From assembly GCA_012845835.1 (NCBI GenBank), contig JABAKD010000001.1, positions 17,347,251-17,411,250 of the forward strand: a stretch of DNA of 64,000 nucleotides, written 5' to 3'. Position numbers and translations under genes: made by a program. This document shows, one piece after another, positions 25,701 through 31,891 of this stretch (position 1 is its first letter; each line of letters starts with the position of its first letter). The notes below the pieces were generated by a model that saw only the letters and a list, made by a program, of their open reading frames with translations, made no database searches and had not been told where the DNA came from. The stretch comes from Undaria pinnatifida. Taxonomy: Eukaryota; Sar; Phaeophyceae; Laminariales; Alariaceae.

Positions 25701-28700
25701 CAACCCGACGAAAAATTCAAGGTATACCAGAAAAAAATAACAATGAAAAAACAAGAACAAGAACGACATTCCGACGATTTGGGTTAAGAAGCGCGGTCAT
25801 TCAAAAAACATTTTTCACCAAAAAGTGATAGTATACGAAATTCCGACGATCTTGGGTTATTAACAAGCCCCCGTCACTCCGAAAAGTGCTAAAAAAACAT
25901 ATTCCGACGAATTTGGGTTAAAGAGCGCGGTCATTCAGAAAACGTTCTCACCAAAAAGTGCTAAAAAACGAGATTCCGAGACGATTTTGGGATATTAACA
26001 AGCCCCCGTCACTCCGAAAACTTTTCAGCCAAAAAGTGATAAAAAGACATATTCCGACGAATTTGGGTGAAGGAGCGCGGTCTTTCTGAAAATATTTTCA
26101 CCGAAAAGGGCTAGCTCCATCGTGACACGCGTCCTGTTATCAACGGGGTGTGTGCTATATGCCGTCGTGCATAGCATCCAACCCAGCCGAAACGCCCACC
26201 TCATCCAGATGCAGAAGATTCGACAGCGACACGCAAAACTTCCCCTCCGCCTCGCCCCCGGGGAGAGTTTGCTCGTGCCCCCCATCCATCAACGCCACCT
26301 TACCATCCACCACCTTCTTCAGCGACTCCCCGTTGGGCTGTAAGTCACGATTGGGGGCATGGGGGGGAGGAGTGGGCGGAGAGGGGTTGAGGGGAGGTCG
26401 GGAGGGAGAGGGGGGCGGGGGAGGAGAGGATGGGGGAGCGGCAGCGGGGAGGAGGGGGAAGTAGAGGAGCCGGGAGGTGAGTTGATGCAGAGAAAGACAT
26501 TTCGCACCCGCAGTTTTGTGATTGGGCATTTTGTTGGGTCGTTTTTTTTTAAAGGTGGAAAGTCTTTGGTCGACATGAGTCGACATCTGGGATTTTGATG
26601 TCACTTTTCGGGGGCGGGGGGGGAAAGGAAACTTGATCGTGGATGATTCGAGCAGCTAGTTTTGTTGATCGCCAGCGTCTCAGCTTGTGGTCTCAGCTCG
26701 TGGGAGAGATAGGAGAGGGGAGGGGGGGGGGGGGGGGGGGGGGCAGTACGTCAAGGGCTGTCAGTCTTGCTGATCGTCAACCTCACAGCTGGTAGCAGAC
26801 ATACAACCTGTACAGTCTGCGGGGGGGGGGGGGGGGGGGGGCAGGGGAGGTGGGGGTGTCCGTAGGATAACTAGTTGCACCTGGAGCTTTAGCGAAAGCA
26901 AAAGGGACGAGCAAGAAGGCGGGATGAGAGGAACCGATTACACAAAAAGGTATCAACGTAAACACACAACATGCATACATAGCACAGCACACGAAAAAAC
27001 AATAACAACGACAGCAACAACACGCAACAATCCCCTAGCGCACCTTCTTGTACGTGCTCCGGAGGCCAGCCCTAATCCTCCTTCCTGCAGAGCCCTGCAA
27101 TAGAGCCAGCTCCACAAGCCTCGGGGCATCAGGCGTGGGCGCGCTCAACAGCGAGTAAACCTAACCGTTAAGATATACGACGGATAGTAAGATATGCAAT
27201 GATCTCTGAAATAGGTACATAATACGCCGTTATAGCAAGCTACCAGGTACCAGGTATATACCATACTCCGCACAACGGTAATATCCATTGTACGGTAAAC
27301 AGAGCCAGGTCCACAAGCATCGGAGCATCAGGTGTGGGCGCCCTCAGCAACGAGTAAACCTAAACGTCAAGGCATTCAATACGCGGTAAAATATCCAATG
27401 GACAGCAAGATGTCCAACGGATAGTAAGCCGTTCAATGGGTGGTGAGATATCCAATACCGGTACACGCTACGACATTTACTAGACCATAAGACGGTAAGA
27501 TACCAAGCAGGCGCAAGGTATCCAATACTACGCTGAACGAAAACGCAAGGACTGTTTGGTAATAATTTTCACACCCCAACGGTCCCTCTACATCCGTCTA
27601 GAGTGATACATGGCAACGCATCCAATCACCAACCCACCCACGAACCCACGAACCCGCGCATCCACCCCACCCTCCTACCCGCCAATCCCCCCACCCCCCC
27701 ACCTGTTCATCATCCGCATTCCGCCAGAACTCATCCGAACCAAAGCTAACCGCGTCCGGGTCCCCAGCAGACGCCGAAGTAAACGCCAACGGAGCCACGG
27801 CGGGGGCAGGGGACGGTGCTGCCGCAACCGAAACGCTCCCCAAACCAGTAAACCCGCCTCCTCCCGTCCCACCTAATCCCGCCCCCGCCGCCCCCGCCGC
27901 CATAAACCCTCCAAGAAGTCCCCCCGTCGTAGCCGGCTGAGCTGTAGCCGGCTGAGCAGTCGATGCCGTGGTGCCTGAAGTGCCACCGGTGGCGGCACTG
28001 GTCCCGGTCGCGGCTACGGCAGGCAGTGCACCGGAAACAGGAGCAGGGGCCGGGGTCGATGTCGCCTGGCCGACAGCAGTCGCTCCAGCAACGGTTCCAG
28101 CAGAAGCGCCGCCCGTAGCAGGGGCAGCGCCATCACCACCACCACCACCACTAGCGCCGCTCGCAGAAGGCGCAAGCGCGGGCGCGGGAGCAGCGGGGGC
28201 GCTCGCCGCGGCTGCTGCTGAGGGCGTGCTGGTTCCGAAGCTGAAGGCCAGCGTCGCTCTGGCAGCAGCAGCGGGAGCACCGGTGGCCACGGCGGCGGCA
28301 GGAGCCGCGGCGGCTGTTGCGTCCGAAGCCACCGCTGCGGCTGGGGTAGCGGAGGGCGCTGCGACAGCGGCGGCGGCAGCAGGAGCTTGAGCGGGAGAAG
28401 CAGCGATCGCCGACGCCCCCGATGCTCCACCGAAGCTAAACACGCCAGCCGCGGGCGCGGCAGCCGCAGTAGCAGCAGGGGCTGCAGCAGCAGGGGCTGC
28501 AGCAGCAGGAGCAGCGGCCGCCCCACCGCCGAAGGTGAACGCCGCAGCGCTCGGGATGGAAGCGGCGGCGGGGGCGGACACAGCTGGAACAGCAGAAGCC
28601 GGCGCGGGTGTCGACGCCGTTCCAAAGCTAAACCCACCGCCACCACCGCCGCTGACGGGAGGTGCAGCTGCAGCGGGTGCAGCAGAACCGGGAGCGGCGA

Positions 28701-31700
28701 CCGCCGGGGCGGGAACCGATGCCGACGACACCCCAAAGCTAAACCCACCACCACCACCACCACCGGCGGCGGCAGTGGTGTTCGTGGCCGGAGCAGGGGT
28801 TGCCACAGCCGCGGCAGGCGCTCCTCCGAAGGCAAACACCGCGGGGGCTGGTACTGGTGCCGCTGCCGCCGTCGCCGGGATAGCGGCGGAGGCGGCGGGG
28901 GCAGTGGTGCTGCCGAAGCTAAACACCGCTGAAGCCGGCGCAGCAGACGTTGTAGCCGGAGCGGAAGTCGTCGCTCCTATCCCTCCAAAACTGAAGGATG
29001 GTTTCGTGGAGGTTGCCGGAGCCGCTGCCGCCGTTGTGGTTGAAGTTGCTGCTGAAGTTGATGTTCCTAGTCCCAGCCCGCCAATCGCAAACCCAGAAGA
29101 AGCAGATGATGAAGCTGGCGGTAGCGGCGTCGCTCCAGCTCCCGATCCCGCACCCTTGGCAGGTTGGGTTGCTGTACGGGCAGCACCGATAGCAAATCCC
29201 CCGGAGCTTGGAACCGCCGCCGCCCCGCCAAATACTGACGCACCCGAAGCCGTCGTAGCAGCAGTGGTAGTAGCAGCAGCAGCAGCCGTAGCAGGACCGG
29301 TAGCAGAGCCAGCAGCAGCAGCAGCGGCAAAACCGAGCGGGTTTGCAGATACAGCGGAGGCGGGAGCAGCGGCAGCGGCGACAGCGGGAGCAGGGGGGGC
29401 AGACGCCAAAGAGGTCGTTGCGAGAGCATGGCCGGAGGTAAGCGTCTGTGCGGCACCGAAAGGGGCGGTAGAGGACATTGCCACCCGAAAAGTGCCGCTC
29501 GCGGTGGGCGGCGGGGAGCCCACCACCGACGCACCTAACTGCGCGGGCGTGGGTTTCGACGACAGCAAGCTCGCTCCCAAGGCCGGGCCAGGAGCGGGGT
29601 TGTCTTTTGGGGTGGCCGCTGCAGTGGAGGGCACTTGTGATATAGCAACGGATGGAGCGCCAAAAGTGTGGGCAGCTGTGGCGGCGCCACCAGGGGCACC
29701 GATGGGGGCAGTGGCGCCGGCGGGGGCGGTGCCGGCGCCGGTTAGGCCTAAACCAGAGGAAAATCCTCCTGCAAAACCATTTATGGGGCAATGAAGAAGG
29801 GAGGAGGGGACGCGTGGGGGGGGGGGGGGGGCATCCCGTGAACTCACCCTTGTTGCTTGCAAAGCGTTCAGAATGAATGTAGTGGGAAGACGGCTATTTC
29901 GCTTCACGTCAAGAGGCTCCCCTCTTTAGGTCGGTTTTTCTTCCCCCCCTCCCTCGTTGCCTCCCCCTCTCCCCCTAGCAAAGTCCATCTCTCCCCTTCC
30001 CTCCCCCCCCCCCTCTCGTCCTCTCTCTCAAAATTATGAATCCCTTCCCTCTTCCCTCCCCCCCCTCCTCCTTTTCTTTCCCTCCCCCCCCCCCCTGTCT
30101 ATCTCCCTCCCTATCTCACACTTCTCTCGCATGGTATATCATACATACTGCTGGACTATCGCGAATCGCTGCAGCAGTGCCTCGCAAAAGTCTACCACCG
30201 GTATCGGAATCTGCATTGGAGTCACCGACACCACAGCAGCACCAGCAGCAGAAGCAGCAGTACGGAAAAATGATGCATTCTCACCGGACAATACGAGCGT
30301 CGCACTACAGTGGAGAGCTTGCAAAAAGCAAAAAAAAAGAAAAAAGAGGGGGCGATTTCGAGCCCAAACGCAAAGCTTCCGATTGGCGGTGCTCCTCAAC
30401 TACGAAGCTCGATATATTTCCAATTACAATTGCACGTTTAATAAACAGGTGCTAAGGAGTTCGCCCATGTTTTTCCACTTACAATTGTGTTTTCACTAAA
30501 TATATTCCGTGATATTCCTGACCCATGGGACAGTTCATGGGGTTATACGTAAAAAAATCGCCAAATCCTTTGTCGCCAGGTGCATGAAAGCTCCTCATTA
30601 TATTCGTAGTAAGATTCCCAGCAAAAATAGACAGCCATATACCAGGTCTGAACGCCGCGTTACGACCTATGATCAAGCCAGCCTCACCTGCGGGAGCAAA
30701 CCCAGCACCCCCACCCCCACCAGCCGCTGCCGACGTCCCCGTAGACCCAAAAGAAAACACGCCTCCAGCCGGCGCCACGCTCTTACCAGCTCCAAACACA
30801 CCGCCCGTGGCGGACGTCCCCGGAACAGGTGCGGCGGAAGCAGATGTCGCCCCAGCAGGCACCCCAAAAATGTTCGAAGAGGTAGTGGTGGTGGCTGTCG
30901 GCACTGCAGTCGAAGTAGACGGCGCAGCAGCAGCAGCAGCACTCGCTGCCGTCCCGGCCGAACCGAACCCTCCGCCAAACCCGCCGGTAAACGCCGAAGG
31001 CGCTGCAGAAGAAGCGGGGGTGGCTGTTTTCCCGAAGCCGAAGCCTACGGCTGGCGCGGGAGCGGCAGCCGAAGACGCAGTTGCGCCGAGGCCACCGCCA
31101 AACGCTCCGAACGCTGGTGGGGCGGCGGCGGCGGTGGCGGTGGTACCGGCCGCAGCACCGGAAGCAGGAGCAGCCGCGGCAGGGGCAGCAGGGGCAGCCC
31201 CAAAGCTCGACCCTCCGAATAGAGCGGGGGCGGGAGCGGCCGCGGTAGTCGTGCCCGCTCCGAAGCCACCGCCTCCACCAAACGCACCACTGCCACCTCC
31301 AAGGCCGCCACCAAACCCGGAAGCTGCCGGGGTTGGGGCGGTCGCTGCAGCGCTCCCTCCGAACCCTCCAAACCCGGTACCGGTGGACACAGGTGCGGCG
31401 GCTGCTGTCGAAGAAGCCGCACCGCCACCCCCAATCCCACCCGCACCAACGCCTCCACTAGCACCGAAACCTCCAAACCCACCAAACCCACCGGCAGGAG
31501 CAGGGGCCGTGGCCGTAGAAGCGGACCCCCCCACCCCTGTTGCGGCACCCCCGAACCCCTTTCCAAAAATGCCGCCTCCTGCTGAACCCCCCACCGCCGC
31601 CGAAGTCGGGGCTGCTGCCCCCGCCGCTCCGAACGAAAACGCCGGGGTAGTGGTGGCGGGGGTGGCTGCAGATGCCCCCCCAGTAGGGGCCGCCCCGAAC

Positions 31701-31891
31701 CCTCCGAAGCCACCACCTACAGCGGGTGCGGCCGCTACGCCTGAAGCCGGGGCTGCGGATGACGAACCGAAACTAAACGTTCCGCCTCCGGTTGCCGGTG
31801 GCTGGGTTGAACCGAAAGAGAATGCGCCGCCACCAGACGAAGGAGCGGGCGCGGGGGCTCCTGTTCCGGCCCCGGCCCCCGAGCCGAACAT
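434..31891 (-). CDS. NUP188: Gene A: Nup188-type nucleoporin with N-terminal FG-repeat region (multi-exon, 3' end outside window)
   Basis: Scaffold nucleoporin of the inner ring of the nuclear pore, read on the minus strand. About 28 exons are inferred: 31891-30688, 29768-27703, 27160-27044, 26337-26200, 24907-24791, 22405-22320, 21742-21496, 20227-20174, 19114-19034, 18634-18433, 17452-17381, 17150-17080, 16666-16546, 15556-15213, 13892-13730, 12481-11984, 10105-10016, 8736-8623, 7619-7154, about 7025-6952, 6594-6516, 6153-6035, about 5286-5079, 4441-4315, 2901-2632, 2314 to about 1811, about 1800-1413 and 640-434. Most junctions agree in phase. Family assignment rests on remembered Nup188 features in the right order: the LDE hinge near the N-terminus, a tyrosine-rich helix, a helix like LLAWALL, a loop like LFWGTEPTSG, an SH3-like insert and a helix pair around KFWENL. 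The C-terminal third should lie left of position 1. Nup205/Nup192 is the main alternative, but the SH3-like insert favours Nup188. Confidence 0.8.
748..1083 (-). repeat. Two degraded copies of the 5' edge of gene A exon 28
   Basis: Around 748-818 and 1012-1083 (minus-strand reading) the text repeats the acceptor and first 60 or so bases of exon 28 (434-640). The copy at 1012-1083 still reads VFALAAIEGFW, against VFALAASEDFW in the exon. Stops and gaps make both unusable as full exons. Confidence 0.6.
3065..3240. repeat. Dispersed repeat family D, copy 1
   Basis: Shares CACACAGCTTGCAA, a GATC/TCGACAAAATC-like core and a GATCTCACAGCTG motif with 33660-33815 and 48545-48705, all in the same orientation and followed by an A/T-rich stretch. 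The family is not recognised. It sits between exons 24 and 25 of gene A; 3240-4110 around it shows no convincing exon. Confidence 0.6.
4118..4200 (-). repeat. In-frame copy of the 3' half of gene A exon 24
   Basis: The minus strand reads ISALLADADSPLDIVSALTQ followed by donor GTTAGG, against FSALQDDADSPLDIVTALAQ and GTTAGG at the end of exon 24. Frame and donor are intact, but no acceptor is obvious at its 5' end. It could be a relic or an alternative exon end. Confidence 0.65.
4315..7025 (-). CDS. NUP188: Gene A exons 20-24: Nup188 central helices, boundaries partly unresolved
   Basis: Coding pieces with good family matches: exon 20 (about 7025-6952) with AWQFWRRAGRFLEILTAF; exon 21 (6594-6516) with YAFTGGVLRLTREVLQHL, like the GVTIAFLRLITTLV helix; exon 22 (6153-6035) with FVTLALPALQDWRFRGMG, like the MLPSYHKWRY stretch; exon 23 (about 5286-5079) with SLPVARALRTNASQAVAQ; and exon 24 (4441-4315) with LLPVDFSKAFSALQDD and ending IVTALAQ at donor CAG|GTTAGG. 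The 23-24 junction closes in phase 2. Junctions 20-21, 21-22 and 22-23 do not close with the edges chosen, so a small exon is missing or some edges are wrong. Confidence 0.6.
4618..4885 (+). repeat. CAA/CAG trinucleotide tract
   Basis: About 270 bases of nearly pure CAA with scattered CAG, CAC and AAA triplets, in the intron between gene A exons 23 and 24. The long glutamine, asparagine or leucine frames it creates are artefacts of the repeat. Confidence 0.9.
5395..5550. repeat. GTGA and GGTG simple-sequence tract
   Basis: Runs of GAGT, GGGT and TGGTGGGTT words upstream of gene A exon 23. It is an intronic microsatellite with no coding sense. Confidence 0.8.
5590..5950 (-). repeat. Degraded tandem copies of the 3' edge of gene A exon 22
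   Basis: At least two units, at about 5600-5680 and 5868-5945, repeat the minus-strand exon 22 ending (FRGMGQRW to SLR) and the following donor GTAAGC, as GGGATGGGGCAGCGGGA-like text plus GTGATC or GTGAGC. They lie downstream of exon 22 in the same orientation. A third unit near 5740 is weaker. Confidence 0.6.
7154..10105 (-). CDS. NUP188: Gene A exons 17-19: Nup188 central helices
   Basis: Exon 17 (10105-10016) begins AVVDLMNNVFKHSECG, matching the PIIDLVHKV helix of Nup188. Exon 18 (8736-8623) begins AWLVAEGFPQLARLLRE and ends SDPIAN at donor AAT|GTGAGC. Exon 19 (7619-7154) begins AELESAGGADALITAF, runs through LPRVLVRILRALLPLV and ESFYGLAAAVVELLATLAA, then a glycine/asparagine-rich tail, with donor AATA|GTGAGT. 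Exons 17 and 18 are phase 0 throughout; exon 19 ends in phase 1. An acceptor at CACAG|CTCCCACGG inside exon 19 would also be in phase, so its 5' edge may be alternative. Confidence 0.7.
7930..8040 (-). repeat. Copy of the 5' edge of gene A exon 19
   Basis: The minus strand reads AELESAGAADNLITAFQGL against AELESAGGADALITAFQGL at the start of exon 19, about 300 bases upstream of the real exon. The AG of the acceptor is lost, so it looks non-functional. Confidence 0.75.
8060..8600. repeat. TATCGAAA-type AT-rich repeats with two copies of exon 18's 3' edge
   Basis: Short palindromic words such as TTTCGATAT and CGATATCG recur. Embedded on the minus strand at about 8280-8345 and 8440-8490 are copies of the end of exon 18 (YSDPIAN), reading RFSGPIAN and RYLNPIWN, each followed by an intact GTGAGT donor. 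A related AT-rich palindromic stretch is at 9800-9990. Confidence 0.65.
9475..9670 (-). mobile_element. SINE-like element, 5'-truncated copy
   Basis: On the minus strand it shares about 190 bases with the bodies at 36545-36890, 23490-23850 and 20965-21235: a GAAAATC-rich part, GAAGGCACGTAC, a GGGGGAGAAGG tract, GACCACGGCTTGTCC and a terminal GAGTAAAAG. It lacks the tRNA-like head found at the right end of the other copies, consistent with 5' truncation during LINE-assisted insertion. Confidence 0.65.
9700..9795 (-). repeat. Degraded copy of the 3' edge of gene A exon 17
   Basis: Minus-strand text repeats the end of exon 17 (KHSECGPL to CRAQ) with many changes, including the TGAGCACAGTCT and GCGCCCGG-like words, about 300 bases downstream of the exon. 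A GT donor-like GGTATGT follows. Confidence 0.6.
10514..11632. mobile_element. Non-autonomous DNA transposon with about 46-bp inverted ends and TA flanks
   Basis: Left end CGAGCTGGTTCCAGCGACA is repeated in inverse complement at the right end as TGTCGCTGGAACCAGCTTG, with further matching bases inwards. TA dinucleotides flank both ends, as for Tc1/mariner-type insertions. The 1.1 kb inside holds a pyrimidine tract (10990-11110) and no transposase frame. Confidence 0.65.
11984..12481 (-). CDS. NUP188: Gene A exon 16: Nup188 SH3-like insert
   Basis: 166 codons, phase 0 at both ends. The acceptor is CGTTCAG|GACACC and the donor CTACAG|GTGAAA. It begins DTADIAHAILAGI, then a very acidic DEDEEDEN run, HRYVAILRAKRHESDRVWK, a stretch of beta-prone segments (MRVRAGTVCDVIKG and YIYVRFSHPQPPWAVLVGRL), and ends STELQ. 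This order matches the SH3-like barrel known from fungal and animal Nup188, where a G-x-V-G-x-V strand is followed by a strand with an aromatic and a conserved tryptophan. This exon is the best single discriminator of Nup188 from Nup205. Confidence 0.8.
12783..12935 (+). repeat. CCGCA pentanucleotide array
   Basis: About 24 perfect CCGCA units followed by ACACC-type variants to 12935, in the intron between gene A exons 15 and 16. The repetitive peptide frames are artefacts. Confidence 0.95.
12960..13730 (-). repeat. CAAT/CACC-rich repeats with two copies of exon 15's 3' edge
   Basis: The plus strand is full of CACCAATCAC-type words. At about 13425-13500 and 13235-13300 the minus strand repeats the end of exon 15: TCTCGGTGGGCTCTTTC, then CACAGCCAG. 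The first copy keeps donor CAG|GTGATC; the second has lost it. Confidence 0.7.
13730..15556 (-). CDS. NUP188: Gene A exons 14-15: Nup188 helices before the SH3-like insert
   Basis: Exon 14 (15556-15213) begins AANFSGLCQPPSLRLG, contains SADMFLLVVSCFIRAVHC and an acidic glycine-rich insert, and ends VDALTRVASDIFR at donor TTTTCAG|GTGGGC (phase 2). Exon 15 (13892-13730) continues in phase 2 with GQTVLSWGALMSARRRDSG and GPTNGAAGLLLNASRSLFPL, then LSSLVHSQ at donor CAG|GTGATC. The GPTNG turn followed by a helix ending LFPL matches the TEPTSGLGI to FPHLL stretch of Nup188. Both exons are flanked by several degraded copies of their own edges, listed separately. Confidence 0.8.
14040..14345 (-). repeat. 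Two copies of the 5' edge of gene A exon 15
   Basis: At about 14040-14100 and 14285-14345 the minus strand repeats AGGGCAGACGGTGCTATCG, the first bases of exon 15, with changes (the nearer copy reads AGGGCAGACGGCGTTATCA). Both lie upstream of the exon, in the same orientation. Confidence 0.7.
14585..15060 (-). repeat. Two copies of the 3' edge of gene A exon 14
   Basis: At about 14590-14660 and 14985-15050 the minus strand repeats LREVDALTRVASDIF as LREVDAFTRVAPDVF and LREMDALTKTAS. Both follow the exon. The true donor TTTTCAG|GTGGGC has become TTTTCAGTTGGG in the farther copy. Confidence 0.8.
15690..16430 (-). repeat. Tandem array of four copies of the 5' edge of gene A exon 14
   Basis: Copies at about 15700-15760, 15890-15955, 16155-16215 and 16365-16425 repeat the acceptor (CTGCAG) and first 60 to 80 bases of exon 14, spaced by about 200 to 260 bases of G-rich filler. 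Several keep CTGCAG|GCCG. The exon copy used is the one nearest 15556, because only it runs on into the coding stretch SADMFLLVV. Confidence 0.85.
16546..18634 (-). CDS. NUP188: Gene A exons 10-13: Nup188 mid-N-terminal helices
   Basis: Exon 10 (18634-18433) starts FTLALLGIEALDLQS, like the YFSALILVEGMD helix of animal Nup188, and ends SERSA at donor GCG|GTGAGA. Exon 11 (17452-17381, 24 codons) begins ARWRSMEAGAV. Exon 12 (17150-17080) begins TLVLLSWGVLLRNA, matching the family's LLAWALL helix. Exon 13 (16666-16546) begins GAMNFATREEAIAHLAEG and ends MWGAE. Phases close at each junction (0, 0, 2, 0). Exons 11 and 12 are short, and their acceptors have weak pyrimidine tracts, so these two edges are less sure than the reading frames. 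Confidence 0.75.
17670..18180 (-). repeat. Two copies of the 3' edge of gene A exon 10
   Basis: At about 18108-18180 and 17670-17735 the minus strand repeats the exon 10 ending (ASMVDPTKSERSA and GTGAGAAG). The copy at 18108 keeps GCG|GTGAGAAG; the copy at 17670 reads GCGATGAGAG and is unusable. Confidence 0.7.
18050..18400. repeat. GGTCAGTCAAG-type short dispersed repeats
   Basis: Four occurrences of words like GGCCAGTCAAG or GGTCAGTCAAGCGGTC, followed by a RAACCGYRGT-like word, lie at about 18050, 18200, 18270 and 18360. A related word recurs near 56500. The nature is unknown. Confidence 0.5.
19034..22405 (-). CDS. NUP188: Gene A exons 6-9: Nup188 helical repeats
   Basis: Exon 6 (22405-22320) begins VRDYHRNQRLSHLYLLHELL, matching the tyrosine-rich helix of Nup188. 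Exon 7 (21742-21496) contains AGQVLDRIPGLMRELLDLAR and ends GYHRYR at donor TACAGG|GTGAGA. An earlier GTGGTG donor was set aside because intronic copies of the edge include the longer end. Exon 8 (20227-20174) encodes LQGDQADLVMDMLSFMQE. Exon 9 (19114-19034) begins ADFSVPIAFRAYIP. Junctions 6-7 (phase 2), 7-8 (phase 0) and 8-9 (phase 0) agree. My base count for exon 9 is one off from the phase that exon 10 needs, so its length should be rechecked. Confidence 0.75.
19641..19893. mobile_element. MITE family A copy (TIR near GCATGCTACGGTAGAGT)
   Basis: Left end CGTACGATAGAGGCATGAA, with GGTATACC just inside; right end GAAACTCTACCGTAGCATGC is its inverse complement with changes. About 250 bp, no coding. 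It lies in the intron between gene A exons 8 and 9. Confidence 0.65.
20545..20835 (-). repeat. Two copies of the 3' edge of gene A exon 7
   Basis: At about 20550-20590 and 20785-20830 the minus strand repeats GGTGCATGGTCATCGCGGGG and TATCATCGATAC of exon 7 with changes. The nearer copy keeps a CCGGTGAGAG donor. These copies helped place the real donor at 21496 rather than at 21538. Confidence 0.65.
20965..21235 (-). mobile_element. tRNA-derived SINE-like element
   Basis: Minus strand: a B-box-like GAGTTCGAATCCCCCC near 21180 heads a body with CTCGTATAAAGTCGTGGGGA, GAAAGCGCGAGAGCG, GAAAATCGAC, GAAGGCAAGAACC and GACCACGGCTTGTCC. It is the same family as 23490-23850 and 36545-36890. The A-box region is not clear in this copy. 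Confidence 0.65.
21895..22110 (-). repeat. Two copies of the 5' edge of gene A exon 7
   Basis: At about 21900-21945 and 22060-22105 the minus strand repeats the acceptor TTGTTGTGTCAG and LHPKAGQVLD of exon 7 as LFQNDGHVLD and LHPNVGQVLQ. The spacing is about 160 bases. Poly-A/C stretches on the plus strand are part of each unit. Confidence 0.75.
22480..24265 (-). repeat. Three copies of the 5' edge of gene A exon 6
   Basis: At about 22485-22545, 24105-24165 and 24215-24265 the minus strand repeats TTCGGGACTACCACCGC, the start of exon 6, as TTCGGGACTGCTACCGC, GGGGGACTACCACCGC and TTCGGGGCTATCCACGC. All lie upstream of the exon. The farther copies are separated from the first by a SINE and other sequence inserted later. 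Confidence 0.65.
23490..23850 (-). mobile_element. tRNA-derived SINE-like element, most complete copy
   Basis: The minus strand starts with a tRNA-like head: GATGGAGTGGTAGGTGATTA (A-box-like), then GTGGGTCCAAGACTCACC (B box), then the shared body with CTCGTAGGGACTTTTTCTTG, GAAAGCGCG, GAAAATCGACGAG, a purine tract and GACCACGGCTTGCC, ending near TGGAGAGTAAGAGTAATGAG. It is non-coding, about 360 bp, and lies in a gene A intron. Confidence 0.75.
24791..27160 (-). CDS. NUP188: Gene A exons 3-5: Nup188 N-terminal segment with the LDE hinge
   Basis: Exon 3 (27160-27044, 39 codons) contains RLVELALLQGSAGRRIRAG and ends STYKK. It has no ATG, and an in-frame TAG lies just before its acceptor, so it needs an upstream exon ending in phase 0. 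Exon 4 (26337-26200, 46 codons) begins PNGESLKK and ends LSNLLHLDE. Exon 5 (24907-24791, 39 codons) begins VQCVQVLHAFL. The joined text lines up with remembered plant and animal Nup188 sequence, where a KPP/KPN turn is followed by a helix ending LDE and then a helix with Q and V at the same places. All three exons are phase 0 at both ends. The introns carry a 32-bp minisatellite and a MITE. Confidence 0.85.
25095..25570 (+). repeat. 32-bp minisatellite
   Basis: About 14 to 15 units of a 32-base repeat with core CTGCCTGTAAAAGGTACCTT and GCTTTGCGTTAT, partly degraded at the edges. KpnI-like GGTACC sites recur at the period. It lies in the intron between gene A exons 4 and 5. Confidence 0.9.
25579..26133. 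mobile_element. MITE family A copy with internal tandem expansion
   Basis: Left end ACGCTACGGTAGAGATGCG pairs with right end CTCCATCGTGACACGCGT as imperfect inverted repeats. Inside, a unit of about 65 bases (TTCCGACGAATTTGGGTTA, then a GCGGTCATTC or CCCGTCACTCC variant, then CACCAAAAAGTG) recurs about five times. The unit matches the inner end of other family A copies. Confidence 0.65.
27295..27375 (-). repeat. Copy of the 5' edge of gene A exon 3
   Basis: Minus strand TTTAG|GTTTACTCGTTGCTGAGG, reading VYSLLRAPTPDAPMLVDLAL against VYSLLSAPTPDAPRLVELAL in exon 3, about 140 bases upstream. The acceptor AG is intact and the reading is open for about 20 codons, so it could even serve as an alternative acceptor. 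Confidence 0.8.
27703..29768 (-). CDS. Gene A exon 2: FxFG/alanine-rich region running into the Nup188 N-terminus
   Basis: About 688 codons. The acceptor TTTTGCAG|GAGGATTTT restores the phase left by exon 1. The protein is very alanine-rich with a dozen or more FxFG or FG motifs (FSFG, FAFG, FTFG) spaced by alanine, proline and threonine runs. Composition changes at the end to SFGSDEFWRNADDEQ, a charged stretch with an FW pair resembling the LW pair near the start of known Nup188 proteins. The donor CAG|GTGGGG at 27703 leaves phase 0, matching the next exon. If this donor were not used, the frame would end at a stop near 27598 after a glycine/tryptophan-rich tail, giving a separate FG protein. 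That is the main alternative. Confidence 0.7.
30688..31891 (-). CDS. Gene A exon 1: FG-repeat region, GGFG-rich
   Basis: About 401 codons rich in glycine and alanine, with roughly 27 FG dipeptides in FSFG, GGFG, SFG and LFG contexts. The chosen start is the ATG at 31889-31891 (MFGSGAGAG). The frame stays open upstream through a glutamine/proline run to an acceptor-like TTTCAG near 31940, just after an in-frame TAG, so an earlier exon is possible. The donor is GCAG|GTGAGG at 30688 and leaves phase 1, which fits exon 2. FG regions are natively unfolded, line the pore channel and bind karyopherins. No GLEBS motif or Nup98-type autoproteolytic domain is seen. The plus-strand open frame here is its shadow. 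Confidence 0.8.

Noticed and set aside
28014-29794. Plus-strand and other-frame open readings opposite the FG exon
   Set aside because: Shadows of a GC-rich, alanine-coding exon; the minus frame has FG motifs, matching splice phases and continuity with Nup188.
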